The position numbers and the translations under genes were made by a program. Shown here piece by piece: positions 8,466 through 16,340 of a stretch of DNA of 64,000 nucleotides. Within the stretch, counting starts at the first letter, position 1. Every line of letters begins with the position of its first letter. Where the stretch lies: contig NZ_JACDUR010000007.1 of the NCBI RefSeq assembly GCF_013761175.1, forward strand, positions 62,001 to 126,000. The letters run 5' to 3'. A model generated the notes under the pieces. The model was given only the letters and a program-made list of their open reading frames with translations. It searched no databases and had not been told where the DNA came from. This DNA comes from Nonomuraea soli (lineage in GTDB: Bacteria; Actinomycetota; Actinomycetes; Streptosporangiales; Streptosporangiaceae).

Positions 8466-9119
8466 ATGACCGAGGTGATCCGCGTCCTCCTCGTCGACGA
8501 CGACCCCCTGGTGTGCGCCGGGCTGCGGCTGATGCTGCGCGGGGCGGCCGACATCGAGGTGGTCGGGGAGGCGGCCGACGGCGCCGACGTGCCCGACGCG
8601 GTGCAGCGGCTGCGTCCCGACGTGGTCCTCATGGACATCCGCATGCCGTACCTCGACGGCATCGCCGCCACCCGGGCGCTGGCCGCGCGGAAGGGCCCGT
8701 CGGTGATCGTGCTGACCACGTTCGACGCCGACGCGACGGTGCTCGACGCCCTGCGCGCGGGCGCCGCCGGGTTCCTGGTCAAGCACACCCCGCCCGAGAA
8801 GATCGTCGAAGCCGTACGGCAGGCGGCGGCGGGCGAGCCGGTGCTGTCGCCCGGTGTCGCGCGCAGTCTCATCACCCACGTCGCGACCGGCGCCGACTCG
8901 CGCACCCTGCGCGCCAGGGAGCGCTTCGGCAAGCTGTCGGAGCGCGAGCAGGAGGTGGCGCGGGCGGTGGCGGAGGGCCTGTCCAATGCCGAGATCGCCG
9001 AGCGCCTCTACCTGTCGGTGGGCGCGGTCAAGGTGCACATCTCCAGCTCCCTGGCCAAGCTGGGGCTGGCCAACCGCATCCAGCTGGCCGTCCTGGCCCA
9101 CGACGCCGTTGCCGAGTGA
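8466..9119 (+). CDS. NarL/FixJ-family response regulator
   Basis: A 217-residue regulator with a receiver domain (acidic pair DDD at 11-13, phospho-acceptor Asp57 in VLMDIRM, Lys in FLVKHTPPEK) and a C-terminal LuxR-type helix-turn-helix (LSEREQEVARAVAEGLSNAE through VKVHISSSLAKLG). The ATG at 8466 is preceded by TAGCTT (8454-8459) with a six-base gap, so the transcript is probably leaderless and its -10 box overlaps the MATE stop codon. The likely partner kinase is encoded next door on the opposite strand, tail to tail, rather than in the usual operon. Confidence 0.92.
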   Translation: MTEVIRVLLVDDDPLVCAGLRLMLRGAADIEVVGEAADGADVPDAVQRLRPDVVLMDIRMPYLDGIAATRALAARKGPSVIVLTTFDADATVLDALRAGAAGFLVKHTPPEKIVEAVRQAAAGEPVLSPGVARSLITHVATGADSRTLRARERFGKLSEREQEVARAVAEGLSNAEIAERLYLSVGAVKVHISSSLAKLGLANRIQLAVLAHDAVAE

Positions 9120-9122
9120 GTC

Positions 9123-10379
9123 TCACCAGGGCAGGTGGGCGGTGAGGACGAATCGTCCGCCGCTGATGCCGTGCTCCAGGGTGCCGCCCTCGAGGTGGAG
9201 GCGCTCGGCGAGGCCGACCAGGCCGTAGCCGCTGCCGGTGTCGGCGTCGGGGCGGGGGGTGACGGGGTTGGAGACGTGCACGCTGAGGCCGGTGCCGGCG
9301 GTGGCGTCGAGCCGTACGGTGACGTCGGCGGCCGGCGCGTGCTTGCGCGCGTTGGTGAGGGCTTCCTGGACGACCCGGTAGGCGGTGCGCCGCGCGGAGG
9401 GGCGCAGCTCGTCGAGAGGGCCCGTGCTGGTCACGTGGACGGGCTGACCGGCCGCGCGGGCCTCGGCGACGAGCCGATCGAGCCCAGACGGGCGAGAGGG
9501 GGCCGGCTCAGGGCGGGGAGGAGCGGCGCCGGGCGGGTCAGGGTCGGGCGAGCCGGTGCCGGGAGGGCTGGTGCCGGGAGGGTCGGTGCGCAGGATCGAC
9601 AGCACCTCGCCGAGCTCGTCGAGTGCCAGGCGGGCGTTCGTCTGGATCACCCGCACCGCCTCGTCCACCTCGGCCGTCTCCAGGGGCGGAGCCTGGCCGT
9701 CGCCCGCGCGAGCCGTACGGTAGGCGAGGGCGCCCGCGTGCACGCTGAGCAGCGAGATCCGATGCGCCAGCACGTCGTGCATCTCCCGGGCCAGCTGCTC
9801 GCGCTCGGCCCGCCGGGTCTCGGCCAGCCGCACCAGGTGCTCGCGCTCGCGGACCCTGGCCTCGCGCCTGATGCTGTCCATGACGAGCCGGTTGGCCCGC
9901 ACGATCAGTCCCACCGTGAGCGGGGCCAGGAAGTACATCGCCGTCCAGCCCACCACGGCCGGGCGGGTCATGCCGGGCGGCTCGGCGAAGAAGGCGTAGT
10001 AGCTGGTGATCAGCAGGTACAGCGCGGTGATCGCGCACGCGCGTGACCAGTGCCGGTACGCGGCCACGGTCAGCACCGCGACCATGGTCGCGCCGAGGCT
10101 GGAGGCGGCCACGAGCAGGCAGGGGACCAGCGCCAGGGCGAGCGTCACCGGAGCCCGCCGCCGCCACCAGACCGTCAGGCAGGCCAGGGCGCCGATCCAG
10201 GGGTTGACCGCCACCATCCACGGGGGCACGAAGTCGACGCCCGGAGGAGGGAAGTCGTGGGTCCCGAGGAACCACATCCAGGCGGCGAAGGCGAACAGGG
10301 TGGTGTCGGCGACCCAGTCCCTGGCCGTACGGCGGGCCGTGCCCGGGGAGGGCTCGCCGGGCAGGAGCCAGGGGGCCAT
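9123..10379 (-). CDS. NarL-type sensor histidine kinase
   Basis: A 418-residue kinase. The N-terminal half has about five or six membrane segments (roughly 28-165). A HisKA_3 dimerisation helix carries the phospho-acceptor His201 (LAREMHDVLAHRISLLSVHA). A Pro/Gly/Asp-rich linker of about 30 residues (PPGTSPPGTGSPDPDPPG) precedes the ATPase domain with N-box EALTNARKHA and G-box GSGYGLVGLAERL. The start ATG at 10379 (MAPWLLPGEP) is uncertain: the frame extends upstream through 21-bp repeats that would encode PWPTGHA-like heptads. It converges with the response regulator at 8466-9119 and diverges from an ABC exporter that it may control. Confidence 0.85.
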   Translation of the reverse strand: MAPWLLPGEPSPGTARRTARDWVADTTLFAFAAWMWFLGTHDFPPPGVDFVPPWMVAVNPWIGALACLTVWWRRRAPVTLALALVPCLLVAASSLGATMVAVLTVAAYRHWSRACAITALYLLITSYYAFFAEPPGMTRPAVVGWTAMYFLAPLTVGLIVRANRLVMDSIRREARVREREHLVRLAETRRAEREQLAREMHDVLAHRISLLSVHAGALAYRTARAGDGQAPPLETAEVDEAVRVIQTNARLALDELGEVLSILRTDPPGTSPPGTGSPDPDPPGAAPPRPEPAPSRPSGLDRLVAEARAAGQPVHVTSTGPLDELRPSARRTAYRVVQEALTNARKHAPAADVTVRLDATAGTGLSVHVSNPVTPRPDADTGSGYGLVGLAERLHLEGGTLEHGISGGRFVLTAHLPW

Positions 10380-10416
10380 GGTCCAGAGCCTATGTGCGCG
10401 TGCCGCGTCGCGGCTT

Positions 10417-10479
10417 TGGCCGGATGGCCAGGGGGCGTGGCCGGTCGGCCAGGGCAGGTGACCGGGTGGCCCGGCTGGA
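10417..10479. repeat. Three 21-bp imperfect direct repeats upstream of an ABC exporter
   Basis: Units start at 10417 (TGGCCGGATGGCCAGGGGG), 10438 (TGGCCGGTCGGCCAGGGCA) and 10459 (TGACCGGGTGGCCCGGCTG). Each unit contains the dyad TGGCC-N4-GGCCA, exact in the first two. The 21-bp period equals two helical turns, as expected for cooperative regulator sites, but also seven codons, so an N-terminal extension of the minus-strand kinase is an alternative reading. Confidence 0.55.
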
Positions 10480-10488
10480 CTGGGTGGC

Positions 10489-11214
10489 ATGGCACGATCA
10501 CCGGTCCTGGCCTGCGCGGGCCTCACGAAGAGATACGGCACGACCACCGCCGTCGACCATCTGAGCTTCACCATCGCCGAGGGCGAGACCTACGGCCTGC
10601 TGGGTCCCAACGGAGCGGGCAAAACCACCGCGATCTCCATGATCGTCACCGTTGTCGACAGGGACGGGGGTGAGATCCTGATCGACGGTCAGAAGCCCTC
10701 GACCAGGACGAAAGCGCTGATCGGTTACGTCCCGCAGGAGGTCGGCGCCTACATGGAGCTGACCGCCAGGGAGAACCTGCGCTTCTTCTCCCGCCTGTAC
10801 GGCATGCGCGACAGGTCCAGGGTCGAGCGGGTCCTGGAGGCCACAGGCCTGACCGAGCGGGCCGACGAGGTGGTGTCCACGTATTCGGGGGGCATGGCCA
10901 GGCGCCTGAACATCGCCATCGGCCTGCTGAACAGCCCCCGGCTGCTGGTGCTCGACGAGCCCACCGCCGGGGTCGACCCGCAGAGCCGCAACGCCATCCT
11001 CGGCACCGTGAGCGCCCTGGCCGACGAGGGCGCGGCGGTGTTGTACACCACGCACTACATGGAGGAGGCCGAGCGCCTCTGCGACCGGGTCGGCATCCTC
11101 GACCACGGCCGCCTGATCGCCGAGGGCACCCCCGACGAGCTGCGCGCGCAGGCGGGGGAGGCGGACCTGGAGGCCGTCTTCCTGCACCTGACCGGCCGTG
11201 CGCTGCGGGACTGA
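10489..11214 (+). CDS. ABC-2 exporter, ATP-binding protein
   Basis: A 241-residue ATPase with Walker A GPNGAGKTT (39-47), signature YSGGM in place of LSGGQ, Walker B LLVLDEPTAGVD and switch His in YTTHYMEEAERL. This is the DrrA/NatA-type ATPase that drives ABC-2 exporters of drugs, lipids or peptides. It is followed by two permease genes, six bases after its stop and then with a 4-bp overlap, forming one ATPase-permease-permease operon. Divergent from the kinase at 9123-10379, with 21-bp repeats in between. Confidence 0.92.
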   Translation: MARSPVLACAGLTKRYGTTTAVDHLSFTIAEGETYGLLGPNGAGKTTAISMIVTVVDRDGGEILIDGQKPSTRTKALIGYVPQEVGAYMELTARENLRFFSRLYGMRDRSRVERVLEATGLTERADEVVSTYSGGMARRLNIAIGLLNSPRLLVLDEPTAGVDPQSRNAILGTVSALADEGAAVLYTTHYMEEAERLCDRVGILDHGRLIAEGTPDELRAQAGEADLEAVFLHLTGRALRD

Positions 11215-11219
11215 CCACG

Positions 11220-11894
11220 ATGCTGCCCATCCTGGTCAAGGACCTGAGACAGCAGGTCAGGGACGGCTACCTGCTGATGTTCGGCCTGGTCCTGCCGCTG
11301 ACGCTGACCTTCGTGCTGACGCTGGCGGGCGTCGGCCGCAGTACGGAGCTGGCCGCGGGCTCGGCCACGTTCTTCCTGTTCTTCCTGGCCTCCGGCATGT
11401 CGGGCCTGCTGGCGGAGAAGCGCAACGGCACCCTGGCCAGACTGCTGGCCGCCCCCGTCGGCAGGCGCACGATCCTGGCGGCGAAGCTGGTCGCGGGGAT
11501 GGTGCTGGCGCTGGCGTCGATGGCGGTGCTGATCCTGGCGACGAGCCTGCTGCTGGGCGCGGACTGGGGCCCGCCGCTCCAGGTGGCCGTGCTGGTGGTG
11601 GCGCTCGTGGCGGCGGCCTGCGGGTTGTCGTCGGTGGCGGCCGCCTTCGCCCGTACGGCGGAGCAGGCGATGAACCAGCAGAGCGCCTTGGCGGTGGTCC
11701 TGGGCATCGTGGGCGGCGCGCTGTTCCCGGTGCCCGATCTGGAGTGGCTGAGCCGCCTCACCCCGCACCACTGGTTCCTGCGCGGCCTGGGCCCGGACGC
11801 CGAGGTGCTGGCGCCTGTGGCGGTCCTGTCGGGGATCGCGCTGGTGACGGGGTCGATCGCGCTGGCCGGAGCGAGGAGGACGCTGACGCTATGA
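11220..11894 (+). CDS. ABC-2 type permease (first subunit)
   Basis: A 224-residue membrane protein with about six hydrophobic segments and the ABC-2 pattern of a cytoplasmic segment before a conserved helix (EKRNGTLARLLAAPVGRRTI near 75-94). It begins MLPILVKDLRQQVRDGY. It belongs with the ATPase immediately upstream; its stop overlaps the ATG of the second permease (ATGA). The pair probably forms a heterodimeric channel. Substrate not predictable. Confidence 0.85.
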   Translation: MLPILVKDLRQQVRDGYLLMFGLVLPLTLTFVLTLAGVGRSTELAAGSATFFLFFLASGMSGLLAEKRNGTLARLLAAPVGRRTILAAKLVAGMVLALASMAVLILATSLLLGADWGPPLQVAVLVVALVAAACGLSSVAAAFARTAEQAMNQQSALAVVLGIVGGALFPVPDLEWLSRLTPHHWFLRGLGPDAEVLAPVAVLSGIALVTGSIALAGARRTLTL

Positions 11895-12592
11895 AGATCG
11901 TCTGGATGGGCCTGGCCGGGCTGCGCAGGACCCTGAGGGTCCGCAGCAACGTGTTCTACATGGTGGTGATGCCGCTGCTGCTGGTCTACCTGCTGGGGCG
12001 GGGCAGCCGGCTCGGCGTGCAGGCGTCCTCCCTGCTGCTGATGTTCGTGTTCTTCATGCCGCTGATCATCGCGCTGGCGCTGCAGCAGGCGCTGCGCTCC
12101 GGCGTGGTCAGCCGCATCAGGGCCACGCCGACCTCCACGGCCGAGATCGTGCTGGGCGAGGCGTTCGGCCAGGTCCTGATCGCGCTCTTCCAGGGGCTGG
12201 TGATCATGATCGGCTCCAGCCTGCTGTTCGGGGCCAGGTGGGGCGACCCGGTGCCGGCCGCCGCGCTGCTGGTGCTGTTCGTGCTCACCGGGGCCGGCGC
12301 GGCGATGCTGATCGGATCGTCGTTCAAGGGCGAGGGCATGGTCTTCGGCCTGGCCATGGTGCTGGGCCTGGGCCTGCCGACACTGGGCGGCAGCCTCTAC
12401 CCTCCGCTGGAACGGATGGCGGAACCGCTGCGCACCTTCGCGCACCTGACCCCCCACGCCTGGGGGCACAAGGGCTTCACCGCCGTGCTGTCGGGCGGGA
12501 ACCCGTGGCCGCCGATCGGGATGCTGGCGGTGTTCGCGGCCCTGCTCATGACCGCGGGCATCTGGCAGTTCCATCGCAGGGTCAGCCGGTAG
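11891..12592 (+). CDS. ABC-2 type permease (second subunit)
   Basis: A 233-residue membrane protein with six predicted segments and the same architecture as its partner (SGVVSRIRATPTSTAEIVLG corresponds to the ABC-2 coupling region). ATGA overlap with the first permease indicates translational coupling. It ends just before the palindrome that precedes the next operon. Confidence 0.85.
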   Translation: MKIVWMGLAGLRRTLRVRSNVFYMVVMPLLLVYLLGRGSRLGVQASSLLLMFVFFMPLIIALALQQALRSGVVSRIRATPTSTAEIVLGEAFGQVLIALFQGLVIMIGSSLLFGARWGDPVPAAALLVLFVLTGAGAAMLIGSSFKGEGMVFGLAMVLGLGLPTLGGSLYPPLERMAEPLRTFAHLTPHAWGHKGFTAVLSGGNPWPPIGMLAVFAALLMTAGIWQFHRRVSR

Positions 12593-12604
12593 GACATTTG
12601 TCCT
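12591..12604. promoter_or_regulatory. Palindrome AGGACA-TT-TGTCCT, candidate response-regulator operator
   Basis: A 14-bp dyad with perfect 6-bp arms, about 60 bp upstream of the ABC/kinase/regulator operon. A closely related GGGACA-N2-TGTCCC dyad sits beside the other NarL-type system at 33927-33952. NarL-family regulators bind such short dyads. The cognate regulator is probably the product of 15313-15918. Confidence 0.6.
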
Positions 12605-12650
12605 GTCCGAGCGTGGATCGACGGCTCTGCCGTCCAACGGCCGCGGTTTC

Positions 12651-12656
12651 TAGCGT
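12651..12656 (+). promoter_or_regulatory. Leaderless -10 box TAGCGT
   Basis: TAGCGT ends seven bases before the ATG at 12664, placing the transcription start on or next to the start codon. No clear Shine-Dalgarno sequence is present. The palindrome at 12591-12604 lies just upstream of the expected -35 region. Confidence 0.6.
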
Positions 12657-12663
12657 TGAACCC

Positions 12664-13536
12664 ATGATTGAGCTGACAGGGCTGGCCAAGAGCTACGGCC
12701 GCGCGCGGGCCGTCGACGGGATGGATCTGACGATCGAGCGCGGCCAGACGGTCGCGCTGCTCGGGCCCAACGGCGCGGGCAAGTCCACCACGATCGGGAT
12801 GATGCTCGGCCTGGTGGAACCGGACTCCGGCCGGGCGCGGGTGGCCGGGCTCGACCCCGTCCAGGCCGTACGGCAGGGCAAGGTCGGGGCGATGTTGCAG
12901 GAAGGCCGGCTCATCGAGCGGGTCACCGTCCGCGAACTCGTGGGCTGCGTGGCCGGCACCTACCCGGCGCCCATGCCGGTCGGCCACGCGCTGGAGCTGG
13001 CCGGGCTCGACGGGCTCGGCGGGCGCCGGGCCGACCGGCTCTCCGGCGGGCAGGTGCAGCGGGTGCGCTTCGCGATGGCGCTCGTGGGCGACCCCGAGCT
13101 GATCGTGCTCGACGAGCCGACCGCCGCCCTCGACGTGCGCGCCAGGCAGGGGTTCTGGACCGGCATGCGGGCCTTCGCCGAGCGCGGCCGTACGGTGCTG
13201 TTCTCCACGCACTATCTGGAGGAGGCCGACGAGCAGGCCGACCGGGTGGTGGTGATCGCGCGGGGGCGGGTCATCGCCGACGGCACCAGCGCCGAGATCA
13301 AGAACGTGGTCGGCGGGAGCACGGTCGCCGTCGACATGAAGGAGCTGACCGCGGCCGAGCTGGCCGAGCTGCCCGGCGTGGTCCAGGTCGAGATCCGCAA
13401 CGAGCGGGCCAGGCTGCACACCCGCGACGCCGACGCCACGGTGATGGCGCTGGCGGGGGCGCGTGCCGTACACAACCTGGAGGTCACCGGGGTGGACCTG
13501 GAGTCGGCGTTCCTGGCCCTGACGGAGGTGGCGTGA
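12664..13536 (+). CDS. ABC exporter ATP-binding protein
   Basis: A 290-residue ATPase with Walker A GPNGAGKST (34-42), signature LSGGQVQR, Walker B LIVLDEPTAALD and switch His in FSTHYLEEADEQ. The extra C-terminal 70 residues (IKNVVGGSTVAVDMKELTAA onward) are typical of bacterial drug and lantibiotic exporter ATPases. First gene of a five-gene operon: ATPase, permease, sensor kinase, response regulator, with 1- to 4-bp overlaps throughout. The layout resembles exporters controlled by a DesK/LiaS-like system that senses membrane stress or antimicrobials. Confidence 0.92.
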   Translation: MIELTGLAKSYGRARAVDGMDLTIERGQTVALLGPNGAGKSTTIGMMLGLVEPDSGRARVAGLDPVQAVRQGKVGAMLQEGRLIERVTVRELVGCVAGTYPAPMPVGHALELAGLDGLGGRRADRLSGGQVQRVRFAMALVGDPELIVLDEPTAALDVRARQGFWTGMRAFAERGRTVLFSTHYLEEADEQADRVVVIARGRVIADGTSAEIKNVVGGSTVAVDMKELTAAELAELPGVVQVEIRNERARLHTRDADATVMALAGARAVHNLEVTGVDLESAFLALTEVA

Positions 13537-14249
13537 TGCTCGGCTACATCGGGCTCGAACTGCGGCGCACGGTTCGCGACGGCGGCTACATGGTCATCGC
13601 GATCACGCTGCCGGTGGCGATGTACCTGATCTTCTCCAGCCTCGGCCTCATCGACGAGGACGGCGGGCTGTACATGCTGGTCGCGATGGCGGCCTTCGGC
13701 GCGTCCGGCGCGGCCTTCAACAACGGCTCAGGAGTCGCCGAGGACGCCGCGGTGGGCTGGCTGCGGCAACTGCGGGTGACCCCGCTCGGGCCCGTACAGG
13801 TCGTGGTGTCCAGGGCGGTGGTCGGCATGCTGGTGGTGCTGCCCGCCGTGGTGGCGGTGCTGACCGTCGGCGGCCTGGTCAAGGGCGTCGAGCTCGCCCC
13901 CTGGCAGTGGCTGTCGATCGGGACGCTGCTGTGGCTGGGAGTGGCGCCGATCGTGCTGTTCGCGCTCGGCAACGGCTTCCTGCTGTCGGGCAAGGCGGCC
14001 CCGCTGGCCAACAGCGTGCTCAACCTGGCGCTGGCCATCCTGGGCGGGCTGTGGCTGCCCACGTCCGACTTCCCGGGCTGGATGGCCACGCTGGCGAGCT
14101 GGACGCCGACCAACCGCTACGCCGAGCTGTCATGGGACATCGTCCTGGGCGGCAGCCCGTCGGCCATGGCCTTCGCGGTGCTCGGCGGATGGCTGGTGAT
14201 CTTCTGCGGCTACGCGGTCTTCGGCTACCGCCGCGCTAGGTTGAGCTGA
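13533..14249 (+). CDS. ABC-2 type permease
   Basis: A 238-residue protein with six hydrophobic segments, starting MMLGYIGLELRRTVRDGG. The region EDAAVGWLRQLRVTPLGPVQ corresponds to the conserved coupling segment of ABC-2 permeases. GTGATG at 13533-13538 overlaps the ATPase stop, so the start may be GTG at 13533 or ATG at 13536. As the only permease in the operon it should act as a homodimer. Confidence 0.87.
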   Translation: MMLGYIGLELRRTVRDGGYMVIAITLPVAMYLIFSSLGLIDEDGGLYMLVAMAAFGASGAAFNNGSGVAEDAAVGWLRQLRVTPLGPVQVVVSRAVVGMLVVLPAVVAVLTVGGLVKGVELAPWQWLSIGTLLWLGVAPIVLFALGNGFLLSGKAAPLANSVLNLALAILGGLWLPTSDFPGWMATLASWTPTNRYAELSWDIVLGGSPSAMAFAVLGGWLVIFCGYAVFGYRRARLS

Positions 14250-15316
14250 TGGACTACCGCCCGCCAGACGTCAAGCCGCTGGTCGGCTTCGTCTTCCTGG
14301 GGCTGGCGCCGGCCTGGGACACCGTTCTGGGCGTCTTCCAGCCGGCCTGGCTCGCCTGGACGGTGCTGGCCGTGGCGGTGGCGCTCTACACGGCGCTCGT
14401 CCTGCTCGCCTTCGCCGGGCGCCGGCGCGAGGCGCGGGCCTGCCTGGTCGCGCTGGCCGCCGTCGTGGCCGGCGCGGGACTCGGGTGGGGACAGGAGTGG
14501 TTCTACCTGTTCCCCCTGGTCGGGCTGGCGTGTGCGATCACCGTGCCGCCCCGGCTGTTCAGCCGCGTCATGTTCCCGTTCGTCGCCCTGACCGGGCTGC
14601 TGGTGTGGCTCGACGGCGGCGGGCTCGGCGAGATCATGGCGTTCGGCTGGGGCACGCTCGGCGCCGGGGCGGTGCTGGCCGTCATCCTCCACCTTCACGA
14701 AACCATCGCGGAGCTCAAGGCGACCCGCGAGAAGCTGGCGCTGGCCGCGGTGGCGGAGGAGCGGCTGCGCTTCTCCCGCGACCTGCACGACCTGCTCGGG
14801 CACACGCTGTCGGTCATGGTCGTCAAGGCCGAGGCCGTACGCAGGCTCGCCACCCGCGACCCCGGCGCCGCCGCCGCGCAGGCCTCCGACATCGAGCAGA
14901 TCGGCCGTGACGCGCTGACCCAGGTGCGCGCCGCCGTCACCGGCTACCGCGGGCGCGGGCTCGCCGCCGAACTCGACTCCGCCCGCCACGCCCTGGCCGA
15001 CGCCGGCATCGACGTCACCGTCGCCGCTCCAGCCGGACGGCTCACACCCGAGGTCGACGCGCTCCTCGGCTGGGCCGTACGCGAAGGCGTCACCAACGTC
15101 GTACGGCACAGCGGAGCGGGACACTGCCTCATCCGCCTGACCAACGGGGAAGATGGGACCGTGCTGGAGATCCACGACGACGGTGGGGGAGCACCCGCTC
15201 ACGCCTCCGGCCATGGTCACGGCCTGCGCGGTCTCGCGGAACGAGTCGAGGCCGCCGGAGGCACCCTGCGCACCACCGGTGACCGCGGGTTCCTGCTACG
15301 GATCGAGCTGCCGTGA
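14249..15316 (+). CDS. DesK-like sensor histidine kinase
   Basis: A 355-residue kinase with four or five membrane segments in the first 150 residues and no extracellular domain of note, a HisKA_3 helix with His180 (FSRDLHDLLGHTLSVMVVKA) and an ATPase domain with N-box EGVTNVVRHSGAG and G-box GHGLRGLAERV. Intramembrane-sensing kinases of this type usually monitor envelope state. Its ATG shares one base with the permease stop. TAGGTT six bases before the ATG could give an additional leaderless transcript of kinase and regulator. Confidence 0.92.
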   Translation: MDYRPPDVKPLVGFVFLGLAPAWDTVLGVFQPAWLAWTVLAVAVALYTALVLLAFAGRRREARACLVALAAVVAGAGLGWGQEWFYLFPLVGLACAITVPPRLFSRVMFPFVALTGLLVWLDGGGLGEIMAFGWGTLGAGAVLAVILHLHETIAELKATREKLALAAVAEERLRFSRDLHDLLGHTLSVMVVKAEAVRRLATRDPGAAAAQASDIEQIGRDALTQVRAAVTGYRGRGLAAELDSARHALADAGIDVTVAAPAGRLTPEVDALLGWAVREGVTNVVRHSGAGHCLIRLTNGEDGTVLEIHDDGGGAPAHASGHGHGLRGLAERVEAAGGTLRTTGDRGFLLRIELP

Positions 15317-15918
15317 TCAGAGTGCTGCTGGCCGAGGACCAGGGCATGATGCGCGGCGCCCTCGCGCTGCTGCTCGGACTCGAACCCGACATCGAGATCG
15401 TCGCCGAGGTCGCGGCGGGTGACGAGGTGCTCGACGCCGCGCTCGCGGAACGGCCCGACGTGGCGCTGCTCGACATCGAGATGCCGGGGCGCAGCGGGCT
15501 CGACGTCGCCGCCGACCTGCGCGACCGGCTGCCTTCCTGCCGGGTGCTGATCCTGACGACCTTCGGACGGCCCGGCTACCTCCGCCGCGCCATGGAAGCG
15601 GGGGCCGCCGGGTTCCTGGTCAAGGACGGTCCCGTGGAGGAACTCGCACAGGCGGTCAGGAAGGTGCTCGCGGGGGAGAAGGTCATCGACCCGGCGCTGG
15701 CGGCCGCGGCGCTGAGCGCGGGAGCCAGCCCGCTGACGGACCGCGAACGCGAGGTCCTCGCCGTGGCCGCCGACGGGGCGACGGTGGCGGACATCGCGTC
15801 GCGGCTGCATCTGTCGGAGAGCACGGTACGCAACTACCTCAGCTCTGCGATCAGCAAGACGGGCACCCGCAACCGCATCGAGGCCGCCCGCACGGCCCGG
15901 CACCACGGGTGGTTGTGA
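15313..15918 (+). CDS. NarL/FixJ-family response regulator
   Basis: A 201-residue regulator: receiver with phospho-acceptor Asp54 (VALLDIEMPGRSG), conserved Thr (LILTTFGRPGYL) and Lys (FLVKDGPVEE), then a LuxR-type helix-turn-helix (LTDREREVLAVAADGATVAD to STVRNYLSSAISKTG). GTGA overlap with the kinase. DesR-like. Probable binding site: the palindrome upstream of its own operon at 12591-12604. Confidence 0.93.
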   Translation: MIRVLLAEDQGMMRGALALLLGLEPDIEIVAEVAAGDEVLDAALAERPDVALLDIEMPGRSGLDVAADLRDRLPSCRVLILTTFGRPGYLRRAMEAGAAGFLVKDGPVEELAQAVRKVLAGEKVIDPALAAAALSAGASPLTDREREVLAVAADGATVADIASRLHLSESTVRNYLSSAISKTGTRNRIEAARTARHHGWL

Positions 15919-16340
15919 CCCCGCCTTCCCCTGTCCGCCCCCGGTCCTGCGCTGGTGGGCCACCTCCGGCAGTGACCACCATCGCGGGTTGAGGGGAGGG
16001 TCTGCCACGTAGTGGAGAGGGCGTGGGGCTGAGGACACGATGGCCATGGGTCTGGGGGTCGAGGCGCCGAGCCGCGGGGCCCGTGAGGGGTGAGGCCCGA
16101 GCTGAGTGGATCGGCGGGCCGCGGTTCCCGAACGAAGGCGCGGGGCAAGAGCGAGGGTGAGAGCGCGAGGGCGCGGGGCGAGCGTGAGAGTCGAGGGCGT
16201 GGAACGACAGGAGAAAGGTCCGCGCTGAGTGCGTGCCCGGGGCGCTGCCGCCTTTGAGGCCGTTCGTTGCGTTCGAGCCCTGATGTCGAACCTCGCGCTA
16301 GCCTGGGACTGAATCGCCGTGATGGGTGAGGGGGAGCGGC
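15919..16340. other. Intergenic region, no gene recognised
   Basis: About 420 bp without a convincing coding frame on either strand. The plus strand is purine-rich from about 16070 to 16200 (GAGGGCGCGGGGCGAGCG-like tracts). TAGCCT at 16299-16304 could be the -10 box for the gene at 16341, whose leader carries GAGGGGGAG. I see no clear terminator hairpin. Confidence 0.4.

Noticed and set aside
9480..9600. Short repeats GGTGCCGGGAGGG as regulatory elements
   Set aside because: They lie inside the kinase gene and encode its Pro/Gly/Ser linker.
15919..16340. Hidden gene in the 420-bp gap
   Set aside because: Frames there show no start with ribosome site or leaderless box, and no protein-like composition.
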